From Desulfobulbus sp. (GTDB lineage: Bacteria > Desulfobacterota > Desulfobulbia > Desulfobulbales > Desulfobulbaceae), in assembly GCA_028684915.1 (NCBI GenBank), contig JAQUEZ010000018.1, positions 1 to 58,984 of the forward strand: a stretch of 58,984 nucleotides of DNA, in the 5' to 3' direction. Below the pieces are notes generated by a model, which worked only from the letters and a program-made list of their open reading frames with translations, was not told where the DNA came from and made no database searches. Below are positions 1-8,546 of this stretch, one piece after another. How positions within the stretch are numbered: the first letter of the stretch is position 1; each line of letters starts with the position of its first letter. A program made the position numbers and the translations under genes.

Positions 1-3000
1 ACGCCGGTGGATGCCATCCCCGATTTATCGGATGTACAGGTGATCGTTTTCACCAAATATCCGGGGCAGGCGCCGCAGGTGGTGGAAGATCAGGTCACCT
101 ATCCCCTGGCCACGCGCATGCTCTCCGTGCCCGGGGCCAAGGTGGTGCGCGGCTATTCCTTTTTCGGTTCTTCCTTTGTCTACATCATCTTTGAAGATGG
201 CACCGACATCTATTGGGCCCGATCCCGGGTGCTCGAATATTTGAGTGCCAGTTCTGCCCAGTTACCCCAAGGGGTGACGCCCACCCTAGGGCCCGATGCC
301 ACCGGAGTGGGCTGGATCTTCCAGTATACCCTGGAAAGCCAGAACCATAGCCTGCAGGAGCTGCGATCTTTGCAGGATTGGTATCTGCGCTATGAGCTGA
401 CCTCGGTGGAAGGCGTGTCCGAGGTCGCCAGCATCGGCGGCTTTGTCAAGCAGTACCAGGTGGCGGTGGATCCCAACAAATTGGTGGCCTACAATATCCC
501 CATAACCCAATTGATGCAGGCCATTAAGCGGGCCAACCTCGATGTCGGCGGTGGGGCCATTGAGAGCGGCGAGACCGAGTTCATGGTCCGCAGTCGGGGC
601 TATGTACAATCCTTGGCTGATCTCTCCGATATTGTGGTCCGAGCCAGCGGTGATGGCACGCCGGTGCTGGTGCGGGATTTGGCCGAGGTGCGGTTTGGGC
701 CGGAGATGCGGCGCGGGGTGGCTGAATCGGACGGGCAGGGCGAGACCGTTGGCGGTATCGTGGTCATGCGCTTTGGCGAGAATGCCCTGGAGACGATCAA
801 GCGGGTCAAGGCCAAGCTGGAAAGCTTGAAGGCCGGACTCCCCGAAGGGGTGAGCATCAAAACCGCCTACGACCGCTCCGGTCTGATCGAACGGGCTGTG
901 GCCACGCTGAAGGAAAAACTGCTTGAGGAATCCTTGGTGGTCGCGGTGGTGACGCTGCTCTTCCTCGGTCACCTGCCCAGTGCCCTGGTGGCGATCTGCA
1001 CCCTGCCGGTGGCCATTTTGCTTGCCTTTTCGATCATGCATGCCCAGGGAATCAATGCCAATATCATGAGCCTTGGAGGTATTGCCATTGCCATCGGTGC
1101 AATGATCGATGCGGCCATCATCATGATCGAGAATGCGCATAAGCATCTGGAGCGGGATCGTGGTCGCAAGCCCCATTGGCAGATCATCCTTAATGCCGCC
1201 AGCGAGGTCGGACCGACCCTGTTTTTCTCCCTTTTGGTGATCACGGTCTCCTTTGCACCGGTGTTCACCCTTACCGAACAATCCGGGCGACTGTTCAAGC
1301 CCCTGGCCTTCACCAAAACCTATGCCATGGGCGCGGCAGCCCTGCTCTCCATTACCCTGGTGCCGGTGTTGATGGGCTGGTTTATCCGCGGCAAAATCAA
1401 GGATGAGCAGGAAAACCCCCTTAACCGGCTCTTGATCCGCATCTATCATCCGGTGGTGGATTGGGTGCTCAGATGGCGCAAGCTTACCCTGATCTTGACC
1501 GGGCTTGCCATGCTGTCCATGGCCTGGCCGATCACCCACATCGGCTCGGAATTCATGCCGCCGCTCTACGAAGGTGATTTGCTCTACATGCCCACTACCT
1601 TGCCGGGTATTTCGGTGACCAAGGCCAAGGAGATCCTGCAGCAGACCGATCGTATCATTCGCCAGTTTCCAGAGGTGGCCCATGTGTTCGGCAAGGTTGG
1701 CCGGGCCGAAACCGCTACTGACCCGGCGCCGATGATGATGCTCGAGACCACGATCATGCTTAAGGACGAGAGCGATTGGCGCAAAGTGCCGACGATGCGT
1801 TTTTACTCCAACTGGCCGGAGTTGGTCGCGCCGGTGAAGTCACTCTTGCGCACGATCTTTCCGGAAGAGAAAACCATGAGCGTTGACCAACTGATCGAGC
1901 GGCTCAATAACTCGATCCAGTTTCCCGGGCTGACCAACGCCTGGACCATGCCGATCAAGACCCGGATCGACATGCTTTCCACCGGCATCAAGACCCCGGT
2001 GGGGATCAAGGTCATGGGTAACGATTTGAGAATCCTCAGCCGGATCGGTGAGCAACTCGAGGCGGTGATGAGCACCGTACCCGGAACGCTCAGTGCCATT
2101 TCCGAGCGGCCTCTGGGGGGGAACTACCTCGATATCCGCATCGATCGCCAGCGGGCGGCCCGTTACGGGATCAATGTCGGCGTGATTCAGGAGGTCATTC
2201 AGGCGGCGGTGGGCGGGATGCCGATTGCAGAAACGGTCGAGGGGCTTGAACGCTACACGATCAACGTTCGCTATGATCGCGATTTCCGCAGCGACATCGA
2301 CGCCATCAAACGGGTGCTGGTGCCCGGTCCGGGAGGGCGGCAGATCCCGCTGGCGCAGCTGGCGGAGATCGGCCTCAGTCATGGCCCGGACGCAATCAAG
2401 AGCGAAAACGGACGCCGCACGGTTTGGGTCTACGTGGACATCCAGGGCGTGGATATCGGCACCTTTGTGGCCGATGCCCGCAAGGCGGTTGAGGCACACA
2501 TCCAATTGCCGCCGGGCTACAATCTCGTTTGGAGTGGTCAGTTCGAGTACATGGAAAAGGCCCGTGCGCGGCTGATGGTGATTATTCCGCTGACTGTACT
2601 CATCATCTTTGTCATCATCTATCTCAGCACCAAGAGCCTGCTCAAGACCGTGATCGTCTTCCTTGCGGTGCCCTTTTCCCTGGTCGGTGCCTTTTGGCTG
2701 CTTTATCTGCTCGATTACCATTCCTCGATTGCTGTCTGGGTGGGGATTATTGCTCTAGCGGGGCTGGACGCGGAAACTGGCGTGGTGATGCTGCTCTATC
2801 TCGATCTGGCCTACAAACGCTGGCTGGATCGGGGCGAGATGCGCACTCGTGCCGATCTGGTGCAAGCGATCCATTTTGGCGCGGTAAAACGGATTCGGCC
2901 CAAGGTGATGACCATTGCGGTGATCATCGCCGGTCTGTTGCCGATCATGTGGAGTCACGGTGCCGGAGCCGATGTGATGAAGCGGATTGCCGCACCCATG

Positions 3001-3141
3001 GTTGGCGGCGTCATGACCTCGGGAATCATGGAACTGTTAGTGTATCCTGTTATTTTTTATCTCTGGCGCAGTCGGATACTTGGCATCCGCCCGACGGCCG
3101 GAAAAACCGAGCCTCTGTTGGAGGGAACCCACAACGTCTAA
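1..3141 (+). CDS. cusA: CusA/CzcA-type heavy-metal RND efflux pump, 5' end missing
   Basis: Inner-membrane proton-driven pump that exports metal ions through a tripartite CusCBA-type complex. The frame is open from base 1, which encodes TPVDAIPDLSDVQ, so the true start and about 35 residues with most of the first membrane helix lie upstream of the window. Visible family hallmarks are PGQAPQVVEDQVTYPL, GPDATGVGWIFQY, the TM4 proton-relay segment GAMIDAAIIMIENAHK, RIDMLSTGIK and the C-terminal AVIIAGLLPIMW. From memory of E. coli CusA, three methionines line the periplasmic Cu/Ag site. Two look kept (in PMMMLETT and RIDMLST), but the third position reads RYGI instead of RYGM, so Cu/Ag specificity is likely but not certain. 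The membrane-fusion and outer-membrane partners are not in the window and presumably lie upstream. Confidence 0.9.
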   Translation, partial: TPVDAIPDLSDVQVIVFTKYPGQAPQVVEDQVTYPLATRMLSVPGAKVVRGYSFFGSSFVYIIFEDGTDIYWARSRVLEYLSASSAQLPQGVTPTLGPDATGVGWIFQYTLESQNHSLQELRSLQDWYLRYELTSVEGVSEVASIGGFVKQYQVAVDPNKLVAYNIPITQLMQAIKRANLDVGGGAIESGETEFMVRSRGYVQSLADLSDIVVRASGDGTPVLVRDLAEVRFGPEMRRGVAESDGQGETVGGIVVMRFGENALETIKRVKAKLESLKAGLPEGVSIKTAYDRSGLIERAVATLKEKLLEESLVVAVVTLLFLGHLPSALVAICTLPVAILLAFSIMHAQGINANIMSLGGIAIAIGAMIDAAIIMIENAHKHLERDRGRKPHWQIILNAASEVGPTLFFSLLVITVSFAPVFTLTEQSGRLFKPLAFTKTYAMGAAALLSITLVPVLMGWFIRGKIKDEQENPLNRLLIRIYHPVVDWVLRWRKLTLILTGLAMLSMAWPITHIGSEFMPPLYEGDLLYMPTTLPGISVTKAKEILQQTDRIIRQFPEVAHVFGKVGRAETATDPAPMMMLETTIMLKDESDWRKVPTMRFYSNWPELVAPVKSLLRTIFPEEKTMSVDQLIERLNNSIQFPGLTNAWTMPIKTRIDMLSTGIKTPVGIKVMGNDLRILSRIGEQLEAVMSTVPGTLSAISERPLGGNYLDIRIDRQRAARYGINVGVIQEVIQAAVGGMPIAETVEGLERYTINVRYDRDFRSDIDAIKRVLVPGPGGRQIPLAQLAEIGLSHGPDAIKSENGRRTVWVYVDIQGVDIGTFVADARKAVEAHIQLPPGYNLVWSGQFEYMEKARARLMVIIPLTVLIIFVIIYLSTKSLLKTVIVFLAVPFSLVGAFWLLYLLDYHSSIAVWVGIIALAGLDAETGVVMLLYLDLAYKRWLDRGEMRTRADLVQAIHFGAVKRIRPKVMTIAVIIAGLLPIMWSHGAGADVMKRIAAPMVGGVMTSGIMELLVYPVIFYLWRSRILGIRPTAGKTEPLLEGTHNV

Positions 3142-3178
3142 TGCTCCCTTGGGGAGCGCATTCAATAGGAGAATACTT

Positions 3179-3655
3179 ATGAAACGTAGCCTGATGACTC
3201 TGACCTGTTGTTCTATGCTGGCCTTGCCTTTCAGCGCATTTTCCGCAGAACATGCTGCTCATTCCATGGATACAGGCAGCCATGCTGCCATGGAGATGAT
3301 GAATGGCGACTCGATCATGCTGGGTGAGCAGAGCGTGGATGGTGTCAAGGCCATGGCCCATCTCAACGATGTCGGCGAGGTCATGGCCAAGATGGGCAAA
3401 AAGGAGAATTATCACTTTATGGTGATGTTCAGCGATGCCCAAACCGGAACTGCCCTTGATCAAGGGACCGTGGCGGTGAAAATCACCGATCCGGCCACCG
3501 GTCAGAACGGTGCGGCCATCCCGCTCATGGGCATGGGCGGGCATTTTGGAGCCGATGTCGCCCTGAGCGCCAAAGGGGAATATCATTTTGTGGTGGGGAG
3601 CAAGCTTGCCGACGGCAAAAAGCGCCAGTATTCCTTTAGTTACACTGTAAAATAA
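3179..3655 (+). CDS. Small exported Met/His-rich protein of the metal efflux operon
   Basis: A 158-residue protein with a clear signal peptide (MKRSLMTLTCCSMLALPFSAFSA). The mature N-terminus is rich in Met and His (HAAHSMDTGSHAAMEMMNGD), followed by a region that looks like a small beta-sandwich ending in QYSFSYTV. It starts 37 bp after the RND pump stop, with a TAGGAGAA ribosome site, and is followed by a terminator, so it is the last gene of the efflux operon. The Met/His cluster and the position suggest periplasmic binding or delivery of copper or silver, analogous to CusF in role but not in sequence. The specific function is not established. Confidence 0.75.
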   Translation: MKRSLMTLTCCSMLALPFSAFSAEHAAHSMDTGSHAAMEMMNGDSIMLGEQSVDGVKAMAHLNDVGEVMAKMGKKENYHFMVMFSDAQTGTALDQGTVAVKITDPATGQNGAAIPLMGMGGHFGADVALSAKGEYHFVVGSKLADGKKRQYSFSYTVK

Positions 3656-3673
3656 CTGCCACGTTCCTGGCCG

Positions 3674-3706
3674 GGCCGCATCCTTCTGGATGCGGCCTTT
3701 TCTTTT
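3674..3706 (+). terminator. Rho-independent terminator after the efflux operon
   Basis: A 10-bp perfect stem GGCCGCATCC / GGATGCGGCC with a 4-base loop is followed by TTTTCTTTT. It sits 18 bp after the stop of the Met/His-rich protein gene. Confidence 0.9.
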
Positions 3707-3742
3707 GCCGCACCAGAATTTGGTTTCAACTTCCCCAAATTT

Positions 3743-3826
3743 TGATGGCGTCGTAAAAATTTCGATCTACTGCGTCGCAGCGTTTTTCTCGACACTCGAC
3801 ATACCTGATCCCTGCCTTCGCGTCGA
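3743..3826 (-). repeat. Decayed copy A of the short dispersed element (MITE-like)
   Basis: Matches the reverse complement of the complete copy at 52009-52169 from TGATGGCGTCGTAAAAA through TTCGATCT-CTGCGTCGCAGC and CACTCGACATACCTGA to GCCTTCGCG. It then diverges, so the other terminus is lost. A short open frame running through it (3690-3893) is not credible as a gene. Confidence 0.75.
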
Positions 3827-3937
3827 GACCATCATCTCTATCCTCCCTATAACTCGTCTTTATCTGTTCTTTACACAACTGCTTTACTGTTGAGGCAAGG
3901 AAACAGAAAAAACGAAACAACCACAATGGGGGATATC

Positions 3938-4042
3938 ATGAAACCATTGACCTCGATCATAATCGCCACAACAGTATTACTTACTCTCACTGCTGCCTGT
4001 TCCCATGAGCCAATGATGGAGAAGTCTGCGGATCAGATGTGA
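3938..4042 (+). CDS. Putative 34-residue lipoprotein
   Basis: A very short frame starting MKPLTSIIIATTVLL and ending SADQM. It has a charged start, a hydrophobic stretch and a lipobox-like LTAAC followed by SHEPMM, the layout of a small entericidin-like lipoprotein. It precedes the msrAB gene by 73 bp. There is no family match I can name and no strong ribosome site (GGGGGATATC is upstream), so it may be a remnant. Confidence 0.4.
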   Translation: MKPLTSIIIATTVLLTLTAACSHEPMMEKSADQM

Positions 4043-4115
4043 ATAGAGCAGAAGCCAAGCAACATCCTCAGCACAACTTATCGCAAAGGGAGTCAGAGAC
4101 TTCCCGGGAGGCGTT

Positions 4116-5192
4116 ATGAATTCGTTTCAATTAGTTACGTTGGCAACCGTTGCCGTGGGGTTGGTTTCAATCTGGGCAATCTCGGATCATAAGGCGGTGG
4201 CTACAATGGAAAAACCGGCAACCATAACCGCCAATACCCAACAGGCCATCTTTGCCGGAGGCTGTTTCTGGTGCATGGAAAAACCCTTTGAGCAGCTCGA
4301 TGGCGTGGTTTCGGTGGAATCCGGGTATTCCGGGGGCACCACTGCCAATCCCACCTATGAAAATTATTCCCGCGGTGGCCATATTGAAGTGGTCCGGATC
4401 ACCTATGATCCCAAGCTGATCAGCTATAAAAAACTGCTCGATACCTACTGGCACCAGGTCAATCCCACCGATGCCGGTGGCCAGTTTGTCGACCGTGGCC
4501 ATGCCTACACCTCAGCAATCTTTTATGGAGATGAGGCGCAGCGGCAAGAGGCAGAGGCCTCCAAGGAGGCACTGGCCAAAAGCGGGGTCTTTACCAGTCC
4601 CATCGTCACCCCAATCGTGCCGGCAGCCACCTTTTATCCGGCCGAGGAGTATCACCAGGATTATTACAGCAAGAACCCGATCCGCTATCATTTCTACCGT
4701 TCCCAATCGGGGCGAGATGATTTCCTTGAAAAGACTTGGAAAGACGTCAAACCGCTCGGTGGAAATAAGGCTGATTTGAAATCGCGATTAACACCCCTGC
4801 AATATAAGGTGACCCAGGAAGAGGGAACAGAACCGCCTTTTAACAACCTCTACTGGGATAACAAAAAAGCGGGTGTTTATGTGGATGTCGTCTCCGGCGA
4901 ACCATTGTTCAGTTCTACCGACAAGTTTGATTCCGGCACCGGTTGGCCGAGCTTTACCCGGCCGCTTGTCCCCGGTAATATTGTTGAACGGGAGGATCGT
5001 AGCCTGTTCTCCGTCCGGACGGAGGTGCGGAGCAAACAGGGTGGTTCCCACCTTGGCCATGTGTTTAATGATGGCCCCGCTCCCACCGGTCTACGCTACT
5101 GCATGAATTCTGCGGCCTTGCGCTTTGTACCGGTGGCGGATCTGGAGAAGGAGGGCTTGGGCGAGTTTCGCAAACTTTTTGACAAACCCTGA
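4116..5192 (+). CDS. msrAB: Fused peptide methionine sulfoxide reductase MsrA-MsrB
   Basis: Repairs both stereoisomers of methionine sulfoxide in proteins. Residues 1-25 form a hydrophobic signal or anchor segment, so the enzyme likely works outside the cytoplasm. The MsrA domain (about 40-200) carries GGCFWCME with the nucleophile Cys50 and Cys53, and the end motif EEYHQDYY. The MsrB domain (about 215-355) has [19 protein letters not shown] and the catalytic Cys329 in RYCMNSA. The CxxC zinc sites of many MsrB proteins are absent ([12 protein letters not shown]), as in other metal-free fused enzymes. A GGGAGG ribosome site precedes the ATG. It lies 14 bp upstream of the flavoprotein gene and probably shares its operon. 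Confidence 0.93.
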   Translation: MNSFQLVTLATVAVGLVSIWAISDHKAVATMEKPATITANTQQAIFAGGCFWCMEKPFEQLDGVVSVESGYSGGTTANPTYENYSRGGHIEVVRITYDPKLISYKKLLDTYWHQVNPTDAGGQFVDRGHAYTSAIFYGDEAQRQEAEASKEALAKSGVFTSPIVTPIVPAATFYPAEEYHQDYYSKNPIRYHFYRSQSGRDDFLEKTWKDVKPLGGNKADLKSRLTPLQYKVTQEEGTEPPFNNLYWDNKKAGVYVDVVSGEPLFSSTDKFDSGTGWPSFTRPLVPGNIVEREDRSLFSVRTEVRSKQGGSHLGHVFNDGPAPTGLRYCMNSAALRFVPVADLEKEGLGEFRKLFDKP

Positions 5193-5206
5193 ACCCGGGA
5201 GAAGCT

Positions 5207-6736
5207 ATGAATCAACCACTCTGGCCCGAAGATGCACATAATGCCGAACTCTTAGCCCAGGTGCACCCCCCGGATTGGGTCAATCCTAAACCCGAGGGGC
5301 GCTATAACCTGGTGGTGATTGGTGGCGGCACCGCTGGTTTAGTGACTGCCGCAGGGGCGGCCGGGTTAGGCGCCAAGGTGGCCTTGGTCGAGCACCACCT
5401 CCTCGGTGGGGACTGTCTGAACACCGGATGTGTGCCCTCCAAGGCGCTCTTGCGGGCGGCCCGGGCCGTCTTCGATGCCCGACAGGCTGAGCAGTACGGC
5501 GTAAAAGGGCTTGACGCGATCGAACTTGATTTCGGCGCGGTGATGGAGCGGATGCGAAGGCTGAGAGCCGGGATAAGCCGCCACGATTCGGCATTACGGT
5601 TTCGTGACCAACTGGGCGTGGATGTGTATCTTGGTCAGGCGCACTTCGTTGATGGCGAGTCGATCGAGGTTGGCGGAAACAAATTGGCCTTTGATCGGGC
5701 CGCAATCTGTACCGGCGCGCGGGCTGCGCTGCCAAAGGTTCCCGGATTGGGGGATGCCGGTTTTCTCACCAATGAAACCGTGTTCAACCTTACCGAATTG
5801 CCGCAACGGCTAGCGGTGATCGGTGCCGGCCCCATCGGCTGTGAGCTGGCCCAGGCTTTTGCCCGATTCGGCAGCCATGTGACCCTGATCCAGCGTGGGC
5901 CGCAACTCCTGCCCCGTGAGGATCGGGACGCCGCTACCCTGTTGCAGTCGGCCCTGCTGCGCGAAGGGATCGAGCTCCTGATGGAAACCAGAGTGGAGAG
6001 CGTGGCCCGGGTTGAAAATACGGATGGTGGCAAACGGCTAAACCTTTTATGGAAGGATACACCGCTTGCCCTTGAAGTGGATGCGATCCTGGTCGGCGTG
6101 GGGCGAGCGCCCAATGTCGAAGGGCTTCATCTGGAAAAGGCCGGCGTGGCCTTTGATCAGCGCGGCATCAAGGTGGATGAGCGGCTCCGCACCACCAATG
6201 CACGCATCTTTGCCGCAGGTGATGTTTGCTCCGCGCGTAAATTCACCCATCTGGCCGAGGCTCAAGCCAGGATTCTTCTCGCCAATGCCCTCTTTTTCAC
6301 TCGGCAAAAGGTCTCGGATCTGATTGTGCCCCGTTGCACCTACACCGACCCGGAGATCGCCCAGGTGGGGATGAGCGCAAACGAGGCCGAGCAGCAGGGA
6401 ATCGCGGTGGATACCTTTACTGTTTCCCTGGAGGAGGTGGATCGGGCGGTGCTCGATAGCGAGACCGAGGGCTTTGCCCGGGTGCATGTGCGCAAGGGGA
6501 CGGATATACTCCTCGGCGCTACCCTGGTTGGTCGCCATGCCGGTGAAATGATCAGTGAGTTGACCCTGGCCATGACCAGCGGGCAGGGACTCTCCGCTCT
6601 CGGTCGAACCATTCATCCCTATCCGACGCAGGCCGAGGCGATCCGCAAACTGGCCGATGCCTACAACCGTACCCGTCTTACTGGGCCGGTGAAAAAGCTC
6701 ATGGGCTTGTGGTTGCGTTGGCGGAGGCAAAGATGA
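5207..6736 (+). CDS. MerA-like FAD-dependent disulfide oxidoreductase
   Basis: A class I pyridine nucleotide-disulfide oxidoreductase of 509 residues. It has an FAD-binding GGGTAG near residue 40, the redox-active pair Cys70/Cys75 in GGDCLNTGCVPSK, a NAD(P)H Rossmann motif GAGPIGCE, the second FAD contact AAGDV, and HPYPTQAE in the dimerisation domain. It has a ~30-residue N-terminal extension but neither the N-terminal HMA metal-binding domain nor the C-terminal vicinal cysteines of true mercuric reductases, so mercury reduction is not supported. The stop overlaps the start of a TVP38-type gene. This pairing recurs in bacteria, sometimes as a fusion (recollection), which suggests a membrane-associated redox role with unknown substrate. 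Confidence 0.85.
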   Translation: MNQPLWPEDAHNAELLAQVHPPDWVNPKPEGRYNLVVIGGGTAGLVTAAGAAGLGAKVALVEHHLLGGDCLNTGCVPSKALLRAARAVFDARQAEQYGVKGLDAIELDFGAVMERMRRLRAGISRHDSALRFRDQLGVDVYLGQAHFVDGESIEVGGNKLAFDRAAICTGARAALPKVPGLGDAGFLTNETVFNLTELPQRLAVIGAGPIGCELAQAFARFGSHVTLIQRGPQLLPREDRDAATLLQSALLREGIELLMETRVESVARVENTDGGKRLNLLWKDTPLALEVDAILVGVGRAPNVEGLHLEKAGVAFDQRGIKVDERLRTTNARIFAAGDVCSARKFTHLAEAQARILLANALFFTRQKVSDLIVPRCTYTDPEIAQVGMSANEAEQQGIAVDTFTVSLEEVDRAVLDSETEGFARVHVRKGTDILLGATLVGRHAGEMISELTLAMTSGQGLSALGRTIHPYPTQAEAIRKLADAYNRTRLTGPVKKLMGLWLRWRRQR

Positions 6737-7407
6737 ACCGGGAGAAATTTTTTTTGTTAGCATTTGCCGCCCTGGCCATCCTGCTATTTTTTCTTCTCGA
6801 TCTTGACCGGTTTTTGACCCTGGAATCGCTCAAGGAGCACCGTCAAGTGTTACAGCAGACGGCCAACGACGCCCCGCAGATGAGTGCGCTCGTTTTTATG
6901 GCGATCTATATCATTCAGACCGCTCTCTCCCTCCCGGGGGCGACCATCCTGTCGCTTGGTGCCGGGGTGCTGTTCGGATCAATTCTGGGCACGGTCTATG
7001 CGGTGGTGGCGGCCACCATTGGCGCAACCCTGGCTTGTCTCGTCAGCCGCTATCTACTTCATGACACGGTGCAACGCCGATTTGGGGCGCGGCTCGAGGG
7101 CATCAACCAAGAGCTTGGCGAGCGAGGCTTCAACTACCTGCTTTTTTTACGGCTGGTGCCCCTGTTTCCTTTCTTTTTAATCAATCTTGCCGCGGGATTA
7201 ACCCGATTACCATTGCGGACCTTTGTCCTGGCCACTATGTTGGGCATCATTCCCGGCGGCTTTGTCTATGTCAATGCCGGTGCCGGTCTGGCCGCCATCA
7301 ACAGCCTGGGGGATGTGGCCTCGCCCCGGGTGCTGGGTTCATTTGCCCTTTTGGGCCTTTTTGCCCTGGTGCCGGTTGCCTGGCACAAATGGAGCACGAG
7401 AAAGTGA
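6733..7407 (+). CDS. TVP38/TMEM64 (VTT/SNARE-associated) family membrane protein
   Basis: A 224-residue multi-spanning membrane protein with the VTT-domain features SLPGATILSLGAGVLFG, a central FLRLVPLFPF-type segment (seen as LRLVPLFPFFLINLAAGLT) and GIIPGGFVYVNAG. The chosen ATG lies in an ATGA overlap with the flavoprotein stop and is preceded by GGAGG, which beats an in-frame upstream start. The family includes DedA-related proteins linked to lipid or ion homeostasis. The overlap predicts translational coupling and joint function with the oxidoreductase. Confidence 0.85.
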   Translation: MNREKFFLLAFAALAILLFFLLDLDRFLTLESLKEHRQVLQQTANDAPQMSALVFMAIYIIQTALSLPGATILSLGAGVLFGSILGTVYAVVAATIGATLACLVSRYLLHDTVQRRFGARLEGINQELGERGFNYLLFLRLVPLFPFFLINLAAGLTRLPLRTFVLATMLGIIPGGFVYVNAGAGLAAINSLGDVASPRVLGSFALLGLFALVPVAWHKWSTRK

Positions 7408-7521
7408 GAAACAATGAGATATCTCACCTGCAAGTATCTGAGTTCCTGCCGTTCTGCCCCAGGCAATGACCGGAGTTGAGCTCCAACGAGACCCTTTTGC
7501 CAACCCTAAGGAGAAGCGTGT

Positions 7522-8520
7522 ATGGCGTGGACGATAGCCCCAACGATTGAGGAGATATTGAGTAAAGGTCGCGACGGCGTCCCCTTGGAGCGAGAGGAGG
7601 CTTTGGCTCTGGCCCATCTGGAGCTGGAGAGCCGGGAAACCTACGCCCTGATGGAGAGCGCCAATTATCTTTCCCGCAGCCAGTTTGGCCAAAAGGGAGA
7701 GCGCCACTTCCATATCGGCCTCAATGTCGAGCCGTGCCCCATGGACTGTCTCTTCTGTTCGCTGACCCGCAAGGCCGGGTTGTTCACCGAGAAATTTGAA
7801 TATTCAACGGATGAGGTCGTGGCCTGGGCCAAGCAGGGCGAGGCTGAAGGTGCAGATGCGCTCAACCTGATGAGCACCGGTACCTATCCTTTCTCCCGCC
7901 TGCTCGAGCTCGGCCGTCGCTTGAGACGCGAGGTACGGGTCCCCCTGGTGGCCAACGCCCGGGATATCAACCATGCCGAGGGCGAGCAGCTGCTCGATGC
8001 CGGTTTTGTCGGCTTTTACCATGCAGTCCGCCTTGGGGAAGGCATCGACACCCCCTTTGATCCCAAACGAAGGATCCAGACCATTCGCGTGCTCCACGAT
8101 GTCGGCCTTCAATGGATGAACTGTGTCGAACCGGTCGGTCCTGAGCACAGTGCCGAAGAGATCGTCGATTTGATGCTGCTCGCCCGGCGGGAAAAGGCCA
8201 CCTACAGCGGCATTATGCGCAGAATCAATTTTCCGGGCTCGCCCAAAGAACCCCAGGGAATGATCAGCGAGCGGCGCATGGCTCAATTGGTGGCGGTCAG
8301 CCGTCTGGTGATGGGCGATACGGTCAAGGCCCACTGCACCCACGAACCGCACAGCCTCTCCCTGATAGCCGGGGCCAACCTATTCTTTCCCGAGGTTGGC
8401 TCCAGTCCGCGCGACGGCCAGGCCGATACCGGCAAGGGCCGGGGCAGCTCGATTGCGCACTGTTCGGCTCTCTTGCGTGAGATGGAGTGGAACCCAGATC
8501 TGCCCTCCAACTGTTTTTAA
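7522..8520 (+). CDS. BioB-like radical SAM protein of unknown substrate
   Basis: A 332-residue radical SAM enzyme with the cluster-binding cysteines Cys72, Cys76 and Cys79 in PCPMDCLFC. They are followed by a biotin-synthase-like barrel (NLMSTGTYPF, NCVEPVGPEHSAEEIVD) and a C-terminal region with HCTHEPHSL, GANLFFPEVGSSPRD and GKGRG. It resembles biotin synthase relatives rather than BioB itself. No bio genes are nearby. The gene is followed at 26 bp by an SsuABC-type importer, so the enzyme probably makes or modifies a small cofactor or sulfur compound related to the imported ligand. This is not ArsS, although glycosyltransferases often linked to ArsS lie downstream. Confidence 0.8.
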   Translation: MAWTIAPTIEEILSKGRDGVPLEREEALALAHLELESRETYALMESANYLSRSQFGQKGERHFHIGLNVEPCPMDCLFCSLTRKAGLFTEKFEYSTDEVVAWAKQGEAEGADALNLMSTGTYPFSRLLELGRRLRREVRVPLVANARDINHAEGEQLLDAGFVGFYHAVRLGEGIDTPFDPKRRIQTIRVLHDVGLQWMNCVEPVGPEHSAEEIVDLMLLARREKATYSGIMRRINFPGSPKEPQGMISERRMAQLVAVSRLVMGDTVKAHCTHEPHSLSLIAGANLFFPEVGSSPRDGQADTGKGRGSSIAHCSALLREMEWNPDLPSNCF

Positions 8521-8546
8521 GTTTCCTGTTACCGACTGGAGAAATC

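Noticed and set aside
286..1683. Long open frame opposite the RND pump
   Set aside because: It mirrors the real gene in a GC-rich region. The composition (His/Gln/Gly-rich) and lack of a start context mark it as a shadow frame.
3690..3893. 67-codon frame after the efflux operon
   Set aside because: It runs through the terminator and the decayed copy of the dispersed element and resembles no protein.
5207..6736. True mercuric reductase
   Set aside because: No HMA domain, no C-terminal cysteine pair and no mer genes nearby.
7408..7521. TPP or other riboswitch before the radical SAM gene
   Set aside because: The leader has only a small GAGATATCTC palindrome. None of the THI-box elements is present.
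7522..8520. Biotin synthase (bioB) or ArsS
   Set aside because: The radical SAM core is BioB-like, but no bio genes are present and the C-terminal motifs differ. ArsS features and an arsM neighbour are also absent.
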